Origin: Burkholderiaceae bacterium
GTDB taxonomy: Bacteria > Pseudomonadota > Gammaproteobacteria > Burkholderiales > Burkholderiaceae_D
Length of the DNA: 64,000 nucleotides
Assembly: GCA_031291325.1 (NCBI GenBank)
Contig: JARLJG010000057.1
Coordinates: 1 to 64,000, forward strand
Direction of reading: 5' to 3'
Shown here: positions 54,628 to 64,000 of the stretch, piece by piece
Layout of the letters: each line of letters opens with the position of its first letter
Position numbering within the stretch: position 1 is the stretch's first letter
Position numbers and translations under genes: made by a program
Notes under the pieces: generated by a model
What the model was told of the DNA's origin: nothing
Database searches by the model: none
The model's input: the letters and a program-made list of their open reading frames with translations, nothing else

Positions 54628-55408
54628 GGTTCATATTCCTTGCTAGGAATGCGCCTTCTGCGCGCGGGCCGTGGAACAATTCTCGAATCCACGGATGGTT
54701 GGACTGCATCAGCTTGTCAGCGGTATCGATCGTTAATTTCTGATCGACCAGGATGGCAATCCGGCCGCAAATGGTGAACAAGGTCGTGAGATCGTGAGTG
54801 ACAATGACGACGGTAACGCCGAGACTGTCGTTGAGCTTTCGGATTAGCGCGTCTATCCCACTGGCGGCGATCGGATCTAGATCGGAAGTCGGTTCGTCGA
54901 GAAAGAGAATCCGCGGATCAAGGGCGAGCGCCCGCGCAAGGGCGGCGCGCTTAACCATGCCGCCGGAGAGCGCCGAGGGAAATTTGATGCCGCTCTCCGC
55001 CGGCAATCCGGCAAGTTCCAATTTTGTCGCCGCTAAGCGTTCCCGTTCCTCGATCGGCAAGCTCGTATGCTCGCGCATCGGAAACATGATGTTGTTTGCC
55101 ACGGAAAGCGAGGAAAATAATGCGCCTTGCTGAAACAGCACGCCGATAAGCGAAGCCTTTTCGGCTGCCCCGAGGGATTGAACAGCCTTGCCGTCGAGGA
55201 GAACTTCGCCGGCATCCGGTCGGTGAAGGCCGATGAGGGTCTTGAGCAGCACCGACTTACCGGTTCCCGATCCTCCGGCGATGCCAATGATTTCGCCAGG
55301 CTGGATATCGAGGTTGATTCTGTCGTGAACCACTTGCGCACCGAATCGGTTGATGATGCCTCGCGCGGAAATTATCGGCTCGGTATTCGCCTTGGCCTGA
55401 ATATTCAT
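54617..55408 (-). CDS. mlaF: MlaF-type ABC transporter ATPase
   Basis: 263 residues with Walker A GGSGTGKSVLLKTL, signature LSGGMVKRAALARAL, Walker B ILFLDEPTSDLD and switch VTHDL. The SGGM variant of the signature motif is characteristic of MlaF-type lipid transporters. It overlaps the permease gene by 4 bp upstream and mlaD by 11 bp downstream. Confidence 0.93.
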   Translation of the reverse strand: MNIQAKANTEPIISARGIINRFGAQVVHDRINLDIQPGEIIGIAGGSGTGKSVLLKTLIGLHRPDAGEVLLDGKAVQSLGAAEKASLIGVLFQQGALFSSLSVANNIMFPMREHTSLPIEERERLAATKLELAGLPAESGIKFPSALSGGMVKRAALARALALDPRILFLDEPTSDLDPIAASGIDALIRKLNDSLGVTVVIVTHDLTTLFTICGRIAILVDQKLTIDTADKLMQSNHPWIRELFHGPRAEGAFLARNMNHGN

Positions 55409-56529
55409 ATGCCCAGTCTTTCAAACAGAATGGAAAACAATGCGTCGAGAGCGAGGACCACAAAAATTGCACTCACTACGGCCTTGGTGGTTTCCCGGCC
55501 GACGCTCTCTGCGGAACCGCTCACGCGCAGTCCGTGCATGTAACCAATGACGGCAATGAAGAACGCGAAGATCGGCGCCTTGAACAAGCCAACGAAGAGA
55601 TCGCCTCCGTTGACGACATGGGGCAGGCGTGCGAGATATTGCGTCGGCGATACACCAAGGAGAAATTGGGAAATTGCGGCGCCGCCGACAAGGCCCATTA
55701 TGTCGGCAAACAATGCAAGCAGCGGCAGCGCGATGACCAGGGCGATAACCCGTGGCACGACCAGTACTTGCATGGGCTCGACCCCCATCACGTTGAGCGC
55801 GTCGACTTCCTCGCGCGTTTGCATGACGCCGATTTCGGCGGTGAAAGCGGAGCCCGAGCGGCCTGCAACAAGGATGGCCGTGATCAGCACACCCATTTCA
55901 CGCAATACCGACACCGCCACCATGTTGATGGTGAGACCCTCACTGCCATAGGGATGCAACTGCGCCACACCTTGGTAACCGATGACGATCGCTATCATGA
56001 CGGCCATCACGCCAATGATGGGCAGTGCCTGTATGCCCGCTTCCGATATGTGCCGCGCTATCGAAGCTGGCCTCAGATATTTTGGGTGAATCAAGGCCGC
56101 GACTGTCCAGCTCGCGGTTCTGCCGACGAAGGTGACGATTTCACTGAGATCGCGCCTCGCTTCATGACCGCCTTTCCCGAGCCCTATCGCATAAAGGCGC
56201 CATCGAGGAACAGATTCGACCTCCGGGCGTATCTTGCGATCAAGTAACGCATGGTGTTCGGCGCGAATACCGATGAGTTCCACTCCCTTGTCGCGAAGAC
56301 TGCAAAGGAACAGCGCGCCTGCCTTGTCCAGGTTATCGAGCCTGGCAACGTCAAGCGAACGCGACACTCCGCTGCACGACCAACCCGCCAGAGAATTGGT
56401 GGCCTCGGAAAGCGTTGCCGACCCAAGCGATCCCGTCAGAGCGAGATGATCGCCATCGCCACTGATGACAATCGTAGACTGGGACGGGTGGGTCGACGCT
56501 TGTTGTGCATTTTCATGTGGATGATCCAC
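55405..56529 (-). CDS. mlaE: MlaE-type permease with fused N-terminal STAS domain
   Basis: 374 residues. Residues about 15-100 form a STAS/MlaB-like domain (DGDHLALTGSLG..., LDVARLDNLDKAGALFL), and 140-374 the MlaE permease (AGIQALPIIGVMAVMIAIVIGYQGV, MGVLITAILVAGRSGSAFTAEIG, ALNVMGVEPMQVLVVPRVIAL). MlaB is separate in E. coli; the fused form is common in other bacteria. Operon order is permease, ATPase, MCE protein. No MlaC or MlaA gene follows. Confidence 0.92.
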   Translation of the reverse strand: MDHPHENAQQASTHPSQSTIVISGDGDHLALTGSLGSATLSEATNSLAGWSCSGVSRSLDVARLDNLDKAGALFLCSLRDKGVELIGIRAEHHALLDRKIRPEVESVPRWRLYAIGLGKGGHEARRDLSEIVTFVGRTASWTVAALIHPKYLRPASIARHISEAGIQALPIIGVMAVMIAIVIGYQGVAQLHPYGSEGLTINMVAVSVLREMGVLITAILVAGRSGSAFTAEIGVMQTREEVDALNVMGVEPMQVLVVPRVIALVIALPLLALFADIMGLVGGAAISQFLLGVSPTQYLARLPHVVNGGDLFVGLFKAPIFAFFIAVIGYMHGLRVSGSAESVGRETTKAVVSAIFVVLALDALFSILFERLGI

Positions 56530-56959
56530 CCCCGCCTCCTCTTCATTTTAGTCTGCGTGGGCAAGTTGGCAGTCGACGCCCATTTTTCAATTGATCGCAG
56601 GTGACTTGGCGACCGCGAAAAACAGAAATCGACGCGCGCCATGGCGATTGCCCAATGGACTAAACCGCTCACTCCCATTGCCGCCAAATATCGGCCGGAT
56701 TTGCATCGGGGCGTCTGCGGCAGGTCGGTTCATACAATCTCACTTGATTTGCCGCTCAATCTCGGAATCCACAAACAGAAATTCCTTGTCGGACCTAGTA
56801 TCGATCGCGCCCACTTTTGGTTCGTGCATCGAATTTATACTGAAGCAATCGCCTCATCGGTGCGTTGGCGCACAAGAGCGCCGCAAAGTTGTATCGTGGG
56901 TCCCTGTTTCTGCGTGACTTCGACGCCGACAATAAATTTCAAATTAACTAATGCGATCT
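56530..56959. other. Intergenic region upstream of groES
   Basis: About 430 bp between the divergent mlaE and groES genes. Two overlapping plus-strand frames (56591-56917 and 56641-56964) have no RBS and no family likeness. It should hold the mlaE promoter on the minus strand. The groE promoter begins at 56960. Confidence 0.5.
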
Positions 56960-56987
56960 CTTGAAATATCGCCCAAGCGCCCATATA
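56960..56987 (+). promoter_or_regulatory. Sigma-32 (heat-shock) promoter of groESL
   Basis: CTTGAAA (56960-56966), 13-bp spacer, CCCATATA (56980-56987), a near-perfect RpoH consensus (CTTGAAA-N11-16-CCCATNT). It overlaps by position with the upstream edge of the CIRCE operator. Confidence 0.88.
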
Positions 56988-56988
56988 C

Positions 56989-57015
56989 TTAGCACTCGTT
57001 GGGGGAGAGTGCTAA
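56989..57015 (+). promoter_or_regulatory. CIRCE operator (HrcA binding site)
   Basis: TTAGCACTC (56989-56997), 9-bp spacer, GAGTGCTAA (57007-57015): an exact CIRCE inverted repeat. It lies at the expected transcription start of groESL, so HrcA would block initiation or elongation. Confidence 0.96.
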
Positions 57016-57129
57016 CAATACCCCCCTCAGCTTACCGACTTTTCTTGTGCGATGTTGCTGCACTGTCAAGTTCGCTTTGCAGCAAGTTGCCGCAAACAAC
57101 CCTAACTTATTGAATTTAAAGGAGTTTGT

Positions 57130-57420
57130 ATGAACCTTCGTCCATTGCACGATCGCGTCATCGTCAAGCGCCTCGACCAGGAAACCAAAACTGCGTCCGG
57201 CCTTATTATCCCTGATGCAGCTGCTGAAAAACCGGATCAAGGCCAGGTATTGGCTGTCGGCAACGGTAAAGTCTTGGAAGACGGCAAGGTTCGCCCGCTC
57301 GACGTCAAGGTTGGCGATCGCGTTCTGTTCGGCAAATACTCCGGCCAAACCGTCAAGGTCGACGGCGATGAAGTGCTGGTGATGCGCGAAGAAGACATCA
57401 TGGCCATCGTCGAAAAATAA
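57130..57420 (+). CDS. groES: GroES co-chaperonin
   Basis: 96 residues, standard length: [18 protein letters not shown], mobile loop [15 protein letters not shown]-like region, C-terminal [22 protein letters not shown] precedes the ATG. It caps the GroEL cage for ATP-driven folding. It is cotranscribed with groEL, with 34 bp between them. Confidence 0.98.
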   Translation: MNLRPLHDRVIVKRLDQETKTASGLIIPDAAAEKPDQGQVLAVGNGKVLEDGKVRPLDVKVGDRVLFGKYSGQTVKVDGDEVLVMREEDIMAIVEK

Positions 57421-57442
57421 TCCGCTTTCCACCGAATACTAA

Positions 57443-59107
<1,665 letters not shown>

Positions 59108-59150
59108 TAGTGCCGTTGCGGGGAGTGCGACTGCCTCCCCGGCTGCGCAG

Positions 59151-59178
59151 AAAACGCCTCGGCTTGCCGGGGCGTTTT
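59151..59178. terminator. Bidirectional terminator after groEL
   Basis: AAAACGCCTCGG (59151-59162), 4-nt loop, CCGGGGCGTTTT (59167-59178) form a 12-bp stem with one G-U pair, flanked by A and T runs so it can work on both strands. A smaller hairpin, GGGGAG/CTCCCC (59120-59125/59135-59140), precedes it. It separates groEL from the convergent crotonase gene. Confidence 0.85.
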
Positions 59179-59193
59179 GCTATCTGCGCGCGC

Positions 59194-59997
59194 CTATTTC
59201 CAGTCGGGCAACCGCTTCTCGATGAAGGCCTGCACCCCTTCTTGGGCCGCGTCGTCCATCATGTTGCACGCCATCGTCTGGCCCGCCAACTGATAGGCGG
59301 CATCGATGCCCATCTCCAACTGCTTGTAGAACAACTGCTTGCCGATGGCGACCGTTTTCGGTGGTTTGGCGACGATGCTGGCTGCAAGTTTTTCGATTTC
59401 GCTGTCCAGCAATTCGGCGGCGGTCACGCGATTGACCAAGCCGCGCTGCAGAGCCGTTTGGGCGTCGATGAATTCGCCGGTCAACAGCATTTCCAGCGCC
59501 TGCTTGCGCGACACGTTGCGTGACAAGCCGACTGCCGGGGTCGAACAGAACAAGCCCAGGTTGATGCCGGACACCGCAAAGCGCGCGTTATCCGACGCCA
59601 CCGCCAGATCGCACATGGCGACCAACTGGCATCCTGCGGCGGTGGCGATGCCATGCACGCGGGCGATCACCGGCTGCGGCAGGCGCTGTATGGTCAGCAT
59701 CAGCTTGCTGCAGCGGTCGAACAACGTCTTGTAATATTGCGCGGATGGCGCGGCGCGCATCTGCTTCAAATCGTGGCCGGCGCAAAAGGCTTTACCGGCG
59801 GCGGCCAGCACGATCACGCGGGTCGCGCTGTCGTCGCGCAAGCGGTTGAATTGCTCTTGCAGCGCCGCGATCATTTGCTCCGACAACGCATTGAATTGCG
59901 CGCCGCGATTGAGCGTCACGGTCGTGACCGCGCCGGCTCGCGTGACCAGCAGCAGGGGCGCGTCCGAGACGATATTCGATTCGTTCTTTCCGGTCAT
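59194..59997 (-). CDS. Enoyl-CoA hydratase/isomerase family protein (ECHDC3-like)
   Basis: 267-residue crotonase-fold protein: TTVTLNRGAQFNALSEQMIAAL, oxyanion-hole residues in KAFCAGHDLKQM and HGIATAAGCQLVAMCDLAVAS, then ARFAVSGINLGLFCSTPAVGLSRNV. The GLFCSTP block replaces the usual Glu-bearing GLLPGxGGT segment, so hydratase activity is uncertain, as in ECHDC3-type proteins. ATG 59997 with GAGGA upstream; the start overlaps the GTPase gene's end. Confidence 0.85.
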   Translation of the reverse strand: MTGKNESNIVSDAPLLLVTRAGAVTTVTLNRGAQFNALSEQMIAALQEQFNRLRDDSATRVIVLAAAGKAFCAGHDLKQMRAAPSAQYYKTLFDRCSKLMLTIQRLPQPVIARVHGIATAAGCQLVAMCDLAVASDNARFAVSGINLGLFCSTPAVGLSRNVSRKQALEMLLTGEFIDAQTALQRGLVNRVTAAELLDSEIEKLAASIVAKPPKTVAIGKQLFYKQLEMGIDAAYQLAGQTMACNMMDDAAQEGVQAFIEKRLPDWK

Positions 59998-59998
59998 G

Positions 59999-60922
59999 TC
60001 AGGCATCCTCGTCCGCTTCGTCTTCTTCCGGCTCGGCTGCCAACGCCAGCGAAGGTGGCGGCTGGTAGGAAGCCAATAGCGCCACCCGGCTGGCCGGCGT
60101 TTCCAGGCTGATGCGTCCGAGCGCGCCGCTGCGGTAATCCTGCAACAAGACGTGCGCGGCTTTTTCCAGATCGACGCCCCCGCCCTTTTGCCGAAAGCCG
60201 CGCCGCAAGGCCACGCCTTCGACCACCGAGACGCCGTCGATGCCATCGGTCGGGAAACCATAACGCGCGGCGATCAGTGGCGCATACCGGGTCAGCAAGA
60301 CATCGGCCAGAAAGGTGGCGACTTCTTCCTCGATCAACGCATTGGTGCCGATCGCATGGCTGGCGGCCAGCATCAAGCCATCGCTCGGATGGACGATCTT
60401 CGGCCACAGCATGCCGGGGGTGTCGGTCAACACCATGTTATTGCCGAGATACAGCCGTTGCTGCGCCTTGGTCACCGCCGGTTCGTCGCCGACCTTGGCG
60501 ACGCGCTTTTTCAGCAAGGCATTCATCAGCGTCGACTTGCCGACGTTGGGTATCCCCATGATCATCATGCGCAGCGGTTTCAACGCGGTGCCGCGATGCG
60601 GCGCGATTTTCAGACACAGCGCCGGCACCTTGGCGACATCGGCGGGTTTTTTGCAACTGAGCGCCACCGCATGCACATTTTTTTGCGCATTATAGTAATC
60701 GAGCCAGGCCTGGGTCGCCTGCGGATCGGCCAGATCGCTCTTGTTGAGGATTTTCAGGCAGGGCCGCTGCCGATGCACGCGCAATTGCTCGATCATCGGA
60801 TTGCAGCTTGCTTCCGGCAAGCGGGCATCGAGGACTTCGATCACCATGTCGGTCTTTTCCATGGATTCCGCCGCCTTCTTGCGGGCGGCGTTCATGTGAC
60901 CGGGGAACCATTGTATGGACAT
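59999..60922 (-). CDS. rbgA: RbgA/YlqF-type circularly permuted GTPase
   Basis: 307 residues with permuted G motifs: G4 LNKSDLAD near 60, G1 IMGIPNVGKSTLMNALL near 125, G2 region PAVTKAQQ, G3 LTDTPGMLWP near 170. The C-terminal region ends in an acidic tail (EEDEADEDA). Family role: late assembly of the large ribosomal subunit. It overlaps the crotonase gene and has no other partner. Confidence 0.93.
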   Translation of the reverse strand: MSIQWFPGHMNAARKKAAESMEKTDMVIEVLDARLPEASCNPMIEQLRVHRQRPCLKILNKSDLADPQATQAWLDYYNAQKNVHAVALSCKKPADVAKVPALCLKIAPHRGTALKPLRMMIMGIPNVGKSTLMNALLKKRVAKVGDEPAVTKAQQRLYLGNNMVLTDTPGMLWPKIVHPSDGLMLAASHAIGTNALIEEEVATFLADVLLTRYAPLIAARYGFPTDGIDGVSVVEGVALRRGFRQKGGGVDLEKAAHVLLQDYRSGALGRISLETPASRVALLASYQPPPSLALAAEPEEDEADEDA

Positions 60923-61040
60923 ACTGCACTTTGCGGATTGAATTTGCCATTTTACCTGTTGCGGGGGCGTAACGGTTCAATCCCTGTATGATCGCCAGGG
61001 CGATTGCATGAAGGATGGCTCGTGCAAATGAGTGAACGTC

Positions 61041-61168
61041 CCCTCCCCCTTGCAGGGGTGAGGGCTAGGGAGGGGGTAGAACGGTCGAGATACATGATGC
61101 TGTAATTTGGGCGCTCTACCCCCATCCCAACCTTCCCCCTACGCCGGGCGCCCCTGCAAGGGGGAAGG
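61041..61168. repeat. Nested inverted-repeat intergenic element (~128 bp)
   Basis: Ends CCCTCCCCCTTGCAGGGG (61041-61058) and CCCCTGCAAGGGGGAAGG (61151-61168) are inverted repeats with one mismatch. A second inner pair, GGGGGTAGAACG (61072-61083) and CGCTCTACCCCC (61112-61123), also has one mismatch. The whole 128 bp can fold into one long hairpin. No ORF. It resembles dispersed intergenic repeats or MITE-like elements of betaproteobacteria; other copies cannot be searched for here. Confidence 0.6.
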
Positions 61169-61191
61169 AGCTTCATGCGATTGCACTGGGT

Positions 61192-62142
61192 TCAATCCAG
61201 CCCGGCTAACGCCTTTACGTGCGCAACCACGCTGCGCCCGAGCGCCGACAGGTTGTATCCGCCCTCCAGGCAACTGACGATGCGCCCTTGCGCATAGAGC
61301 TTGGCCACGCCCATGATTTGCTCGGTGATCCAGGCAAAATCCGCCTCGACCAAGCCCATCTGGCCCAGATCGTCTTCCCGATGGGCGTCGAAGCCGGCTG
61401 AAATAAAGATCATCTCCGGCTTGTGCGCGTGCAGCGCCGGCAGCCATTTTTGCGTTACCAGTTCGCGCACCACGTCGCCCTTGCTATACGCCGGCACCGG
61501 CACGTTGACCATATGCTGCGGGTTTTCCCACTCCTGGCGAAAGCCGCTATACGGGTAAAACGGATGCTGGAAAAAGCTCACCATCAACACACGCGGTTCG
61601 TTGAAGAACGCCTCTTCCGTGCCGTTGCCGTGATGCACGTCGAAATCGACAATCGCAACCCGCTGCAAGCCGTGCACCGCCAGCGCATGGCGCGCCGCCA
61701 TCGCCACGTTATTGAACAGGCAAAATCCCATCGGCTCGGACGGCCGCGCATGATGACCGGGCGGGCGAATCGCGCAAAACGCGTTGGCCAACTCGCCGCC
61801 GATGACCGCATCGGTGGCGGCAATGGCGGCCCCCGCCGCGCGCAGCGCCGCCTTCCAGCTATGCTGATTGATCGAGGTATCGCCGTCGAGCGGATAGTAG
61901 CCGCTATATTCTCCGTCCGGGGTGGGCAAATTGTCGCGCACCAATGCAATCGCCTCGGCAGTATGCACACGTTCGAGGTCGGCGACCTCAGCCAGCGGCG
62001 CTTCGCGGTAGTCGAGGAAGCTGCCGATGCGGCTGGCGATCAATTGATCTTCAATCGCCCGCAAGCGCTCCGGCGACTCCGGGTGCCAGGCGCCCATTTC
62101 ATGCAGCTTGCAATCGGGATGGGTAAAAATAGCGGTGGTCAT
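61192..62142 (-). CDS. Histone deacetylase-like (AcuC/HDAC superfamily) hydrolase
   Basis: 316 residues with the class II deacetylase pattern: IRPPGHHARPSE (tandem His), DFDVHHGNGTEEAFF and SAGFDAHREDDLGQM (zinc Asp-His-Asp). The active-site pocket is compatible with acetylpolyamine or acetyl-lysine substrates. ATG 62142; an adjacent GTG at 62145 is possible. Single gene, convergent with nothing obvious. Substrate not inferable. Confidence 0.88.
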   Translation of the reverse strand: MTTAIFTHPDCKLHEMGAWHPESPERLRAIEDQLIASRIGSFLDYREAPLAEVADLERVHTAEAIALVRDNLPTPDGEYSGYYPLDGDTSINQHSWKAALRAAGAAIAATDAVIGGELANAFCAIRPPGHHARPSEPMGFCLFNNVAMAARHALAVHGLQRVAIVDFDVHHGNGTEEAFFNEPRVLMVSFFQHPFYPYSGFRQEWENPQHMVNVPVPAYSKGDVVRELVTQKWLPALHAHKPEMIFISAGFDAHREDDLGQMGLVEADFAWITEQIMGVAKLYAQGRIVSCLEGGYNLSALGRSVVAHVKALAGLD

Positions 62143-62396
62143 CACTGTTCAATCGCCTGCTAAAGCCAAAATGCCGGTTCTCGCATAGAATCGGATAAGA
62201 TCGTCAAGATTACCACCGAGAAAATTGTTTTGCTGACACCCGTTTTGATGCAAGAATTCGCGCATCCATTTAGAATTTCGCATAGCTGATACAAAATGGC
62301 AACAATTTCCTGCTACGATTGGCCTTGCCCCTCCTCAACGCGCGCTTAATTTTGTCCCTTTTTTCGTCCCCTTTTCACTTCACTACGGAAAACCCA

Positions 62397-63317
62397 ATGT
62401 TTGCCAAAATCCACGCAGTCGCCCAGCAAGTCAATCAAATCGTGGTCGGCAAACAATTGCAGGTTCGGCAAGCGCTGGTCTGTCTATTGGCCGGCGGCCA
62501 CCTGCTGATCGAAGATGTGCCGGGCGTCGGCAAGACCACCTTGGCACACGCGCTGGCGATTTCGCTGGGCTTGAAATTCAATCGCGTCCAATTCACCAGC
62601 GACTTGCTGCCGGCCGACGTGGTCGGCATCTCGATTTTCGACCGCGAAAAGAATAGCTTCATCTTCCATCCCGGCCCGATTTTTACCCAGGTCTTGCTGG
62701 CCGACGAAATCAATCGGGCCACGCCCAAGACCCAGTCAGCGCTGTTGGAAGCAATGGAAGAGCGGCAAACCACGGCCGACGGCATCACGCGCGAATTGCC
62801 GCATCCGTTCTTCGTGATCGCCACGCAAAACCCGACCCACCAGATCGGCACCTTTCAACTGCCGGAATCGCAACTGGACCGCTTCCTGATGTGCCTGTCG
62901 CTCGGCTACCCGGATGCCGCAGCCGAGCGCGCGCTCTTGCTGGGCGAAGACCGGCGCGCACTGCTCAAGACCCTGAAAGCGGCAATGCTGCCGGACGAAT
63001 TGCTGGCGGCCCAGGGCTTGTTGAAGAAAATCCATACCTCGCCGGCGCTGATCGATTATGTGCAGGCCCTGGCGCAAGCATCGCGCACCAGCGGCCTGTT
63101 TGCGGAAGGCTTGAGTCCGCGCGCGGCGATTGCCATATTGCAGAGCGCACGCGCCTGGGCCGCGCTGGAAGGGCGCGATCATGTTATCCCCGAAGATATC
63201 CAGGCGATCCTGATCCCGGTGACCGCGCATCGCCTGCGGCCCTTGAAATCGACTGCCGGCACCGCGATGGGCAGCCGCGACCTGGTATTGCAATTGATGA
63301 AGTCGGTCGCGGTCTGA
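62397..63317 (+). CDS. MoxR-type AAA+ ATPase
   Basis: 306 residues from ATG 62397: Walker A EDVPGVGKTTLAHAL, Walker B VLLADEINRATPKTQSALLEAMEE, sensor 1 ATQNP, arginine finger region. A longer in-frame start at 62319 lacks the family-like N-terminus. MoxR proteins act as chaperones for the assembly of partners, often with VWA proteins. The DUF58 gene follows after 20 bp. Confidence 0.93.
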   Translation: MFAKIHAVAQQVNQIVVGKQLQVRQALVCLLAGGHLLIEDVPGVGKTTLAHALAISLGLKFNRVQFTSDLLPADVVGISIFDREKNSFIFHPGPIFTQVLLADEINRATPKTQSALLEAMEERQTTADGITRELPHPFFVIATQNPTHQIGTFQLPESQLDRFLMCLSLGYPDAAAERALLLGEDRRALLKTLKAAMLPDELLAAQGLLKKIHTSPALIDYVQALAQASRTSGLFAEGLSPRAAIAILQSARAWAALEGRDHVIPEDIQAILIPVTAHRLRPLKSTAGTAMGSRDLVLQLMKSVAV

Positions 63318-63337
63318 CCGCCGAAGCCGCGCCCATC

Positions 63338-64000
63338 ATGTTTTCCGCAGCGAAGAAAGCGTACCGCAACTGGACCAACCAATGGTTGTTCCAATTGCGC
63401 GACGCCGAGCCGGGCGAGGTCTTTTTAAAGCAGCGGCGGGTATTCATCATGCCGACCAAGGCTGGCCTGGCGTTTGGCGCGACGCTGGTCGTGCTATTCA
63501 TCGGCTCGGTCAATTACACGTTGAGCCTGGGCTTTGTGCTGACCTTCCTGATCGCCAGTTGCGGCGTGGTCGACATGCATTTGACGTTTCGCAATATGGC
63601 CCACCTGTATTTGCGGGCCGGCCAGGCGCTGCCGGTATTTGCCGGCGAAGAGGCGCAATTCGAACTGCATCTGATCAATCGCTACAAATATGGTCGCTAC
63701 GCGATCTGGCTGGGATTCATCGGCGACGGCATCGCGCCTTTGGAGCAGGCGGCGGATATCGCGCCGAACGCAACCGGCGCCGTCAATTTGCACGTCGCCT
63801 CCAGCCAGCGCGGCTGGCTGCGGGCGCCGCGCGTGCGCCTGCAGACGCGCTTTCCGCTGGGCTTGCTGCGCGCCTGGAGTTACTGGCTGCCCGATGCCAA
63901 GGCGCTGGTCTACCCCTACCCGGAAGAATACGCGCCGCCGCTGCCGATGCTGGGGCTGGAATCGCAAGACGGCCAGGGCCAGGCCGGGCACGAGGATTTT
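63338..64000 (+). CDS. DUF58-type protein, N-terminal part (runs off the window)
   Basis: 221 codons remain open to the window edge. Two hydrophobic segments lie near residues 43-80 (AGLAFGATLVVLFIGSVNYTLSLGFVLTFLIASCG), followed by a beta-rich part (FELHLINRYKYGRYAIWLGFIGDGIAPLEQAADIAPNATGAVNLHVASSQRGWLRAPRVRLQTRFPLGLLRAWSYW...YPYPEEY). This is the usual front of DUF58 proteins, which pair with MoxR ATPases. The DUF58 core and stop codon lie beyond the window. ATG 63338. Confidence 0.75.
   Translation, partial: MFSAAKKAYRNWTNQWLFQLRDAEPGEVFLKQRRVFIMPTKAGLAFGATLVVLFIGSVNYTLSLGFVLTFLIASCGVVDMHLTFRNMAHLYLRAGQALPVFAGEEAQFELHLINRYKYGRYAIWLGFIGDGIAPLEQAADIAPNATGAVNLHVASSQRGWLRAPRVRLQTRFPLGLLRAWSYWLPDAKALVYPYPEEYAPPLPMLGLESQDGQGQAGHEDF

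Noticed and set aside
56641-56964. 107-codon frame upstream of groES
   Set aside because: No RBS; two overlapping frames are equally long, and nothing resembles a known protein.

Overview
The window looks like chromosomal DNA of a betaproteobacterium in the Burkholderiales, most likely the Oxalobacteraceae (Herminiimonas/Collimonas/Janthinobacterium-like). This rests on gene content: OprB-like porin, HNH nuclease of the betaproteobacterial type, YbfB-type MFS, Mla-type ABC system, groESL with both a sigma-32-like promoter and CIRCE, and a GC-rich third codon position throughout. It is inference, not a database result. No rRNA, tRNA, IS element, CRISPR array or prophage was recognised. The first ~110 bases are an anomalous G/C-only stretch that may be a contig-end artefact.

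Left part (0.3-14.3 kb): a three-gene cluster (AGPS-like FAD enzyme, GlpD-like dehydrogenase, FGGY kinase); a 7TM sensor kinase resembling LqsS/CqsS quorum-sensing kinases; a hotdog thioesterase; a candidate small RNA with repeated anti-Shine-Dalgarno CUCCU motifs and a perfect terminator; an HNH nuclease; an atypical Nramp transporter whose promoter encloses a perfect Fur box; a Cds1-like PLP enzyme; LysR, MFS and nitronate monooxygenase genes.

Middle (14.3-39 kb): an MCP/CheW pair; a REC-PAS-GAF-PAS-GGDEF-EAL protein with degenerate GVDEF; an OprB porin; a tight five-gene operon (DUF5132-like, HMA_2 protein, P1B-like ATPase without a CPx motif, EcsC, DUF445) that recalls ferrosome-type loci; a sigma-54 two-component system divergent from a porin and PstS-like gene; a glycosyltransferase; a PF10118 hydrolase behind a 28-codon upstream ORF; and an operon of a YceI-like lipoprotein, MacB/LolD-like ABC transporter and LolA-like protein.

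Right part (39-64 kb): a large minus-strand chemosensory locus (PAS kinase, LuxR-type regulator, CheY-like regulators, 56-residue protein, two MCPs, STAS protein, CheA, CheW, CheR, CheD, CheB). Its core operon is preceded by three half-sites at exact 22-bp spacing. Then follow an Mla/MCE lipid transport operon, groESL, an RbgA-like GTPase with a crotonase, a nested inverted repeat, an HDAC-like deacetylase, and the start of a MoxR-DUF58 operon that runs off the end.

The best candidates for undescribed biology are the five-gene ATPase operon (22.2-27.9 kb), the anti-SD small RNA (7.4-7.5 kb), the 22-bp operator array (50.56-50.62 kb) and the Fur-controlled atypical Nramp gene.
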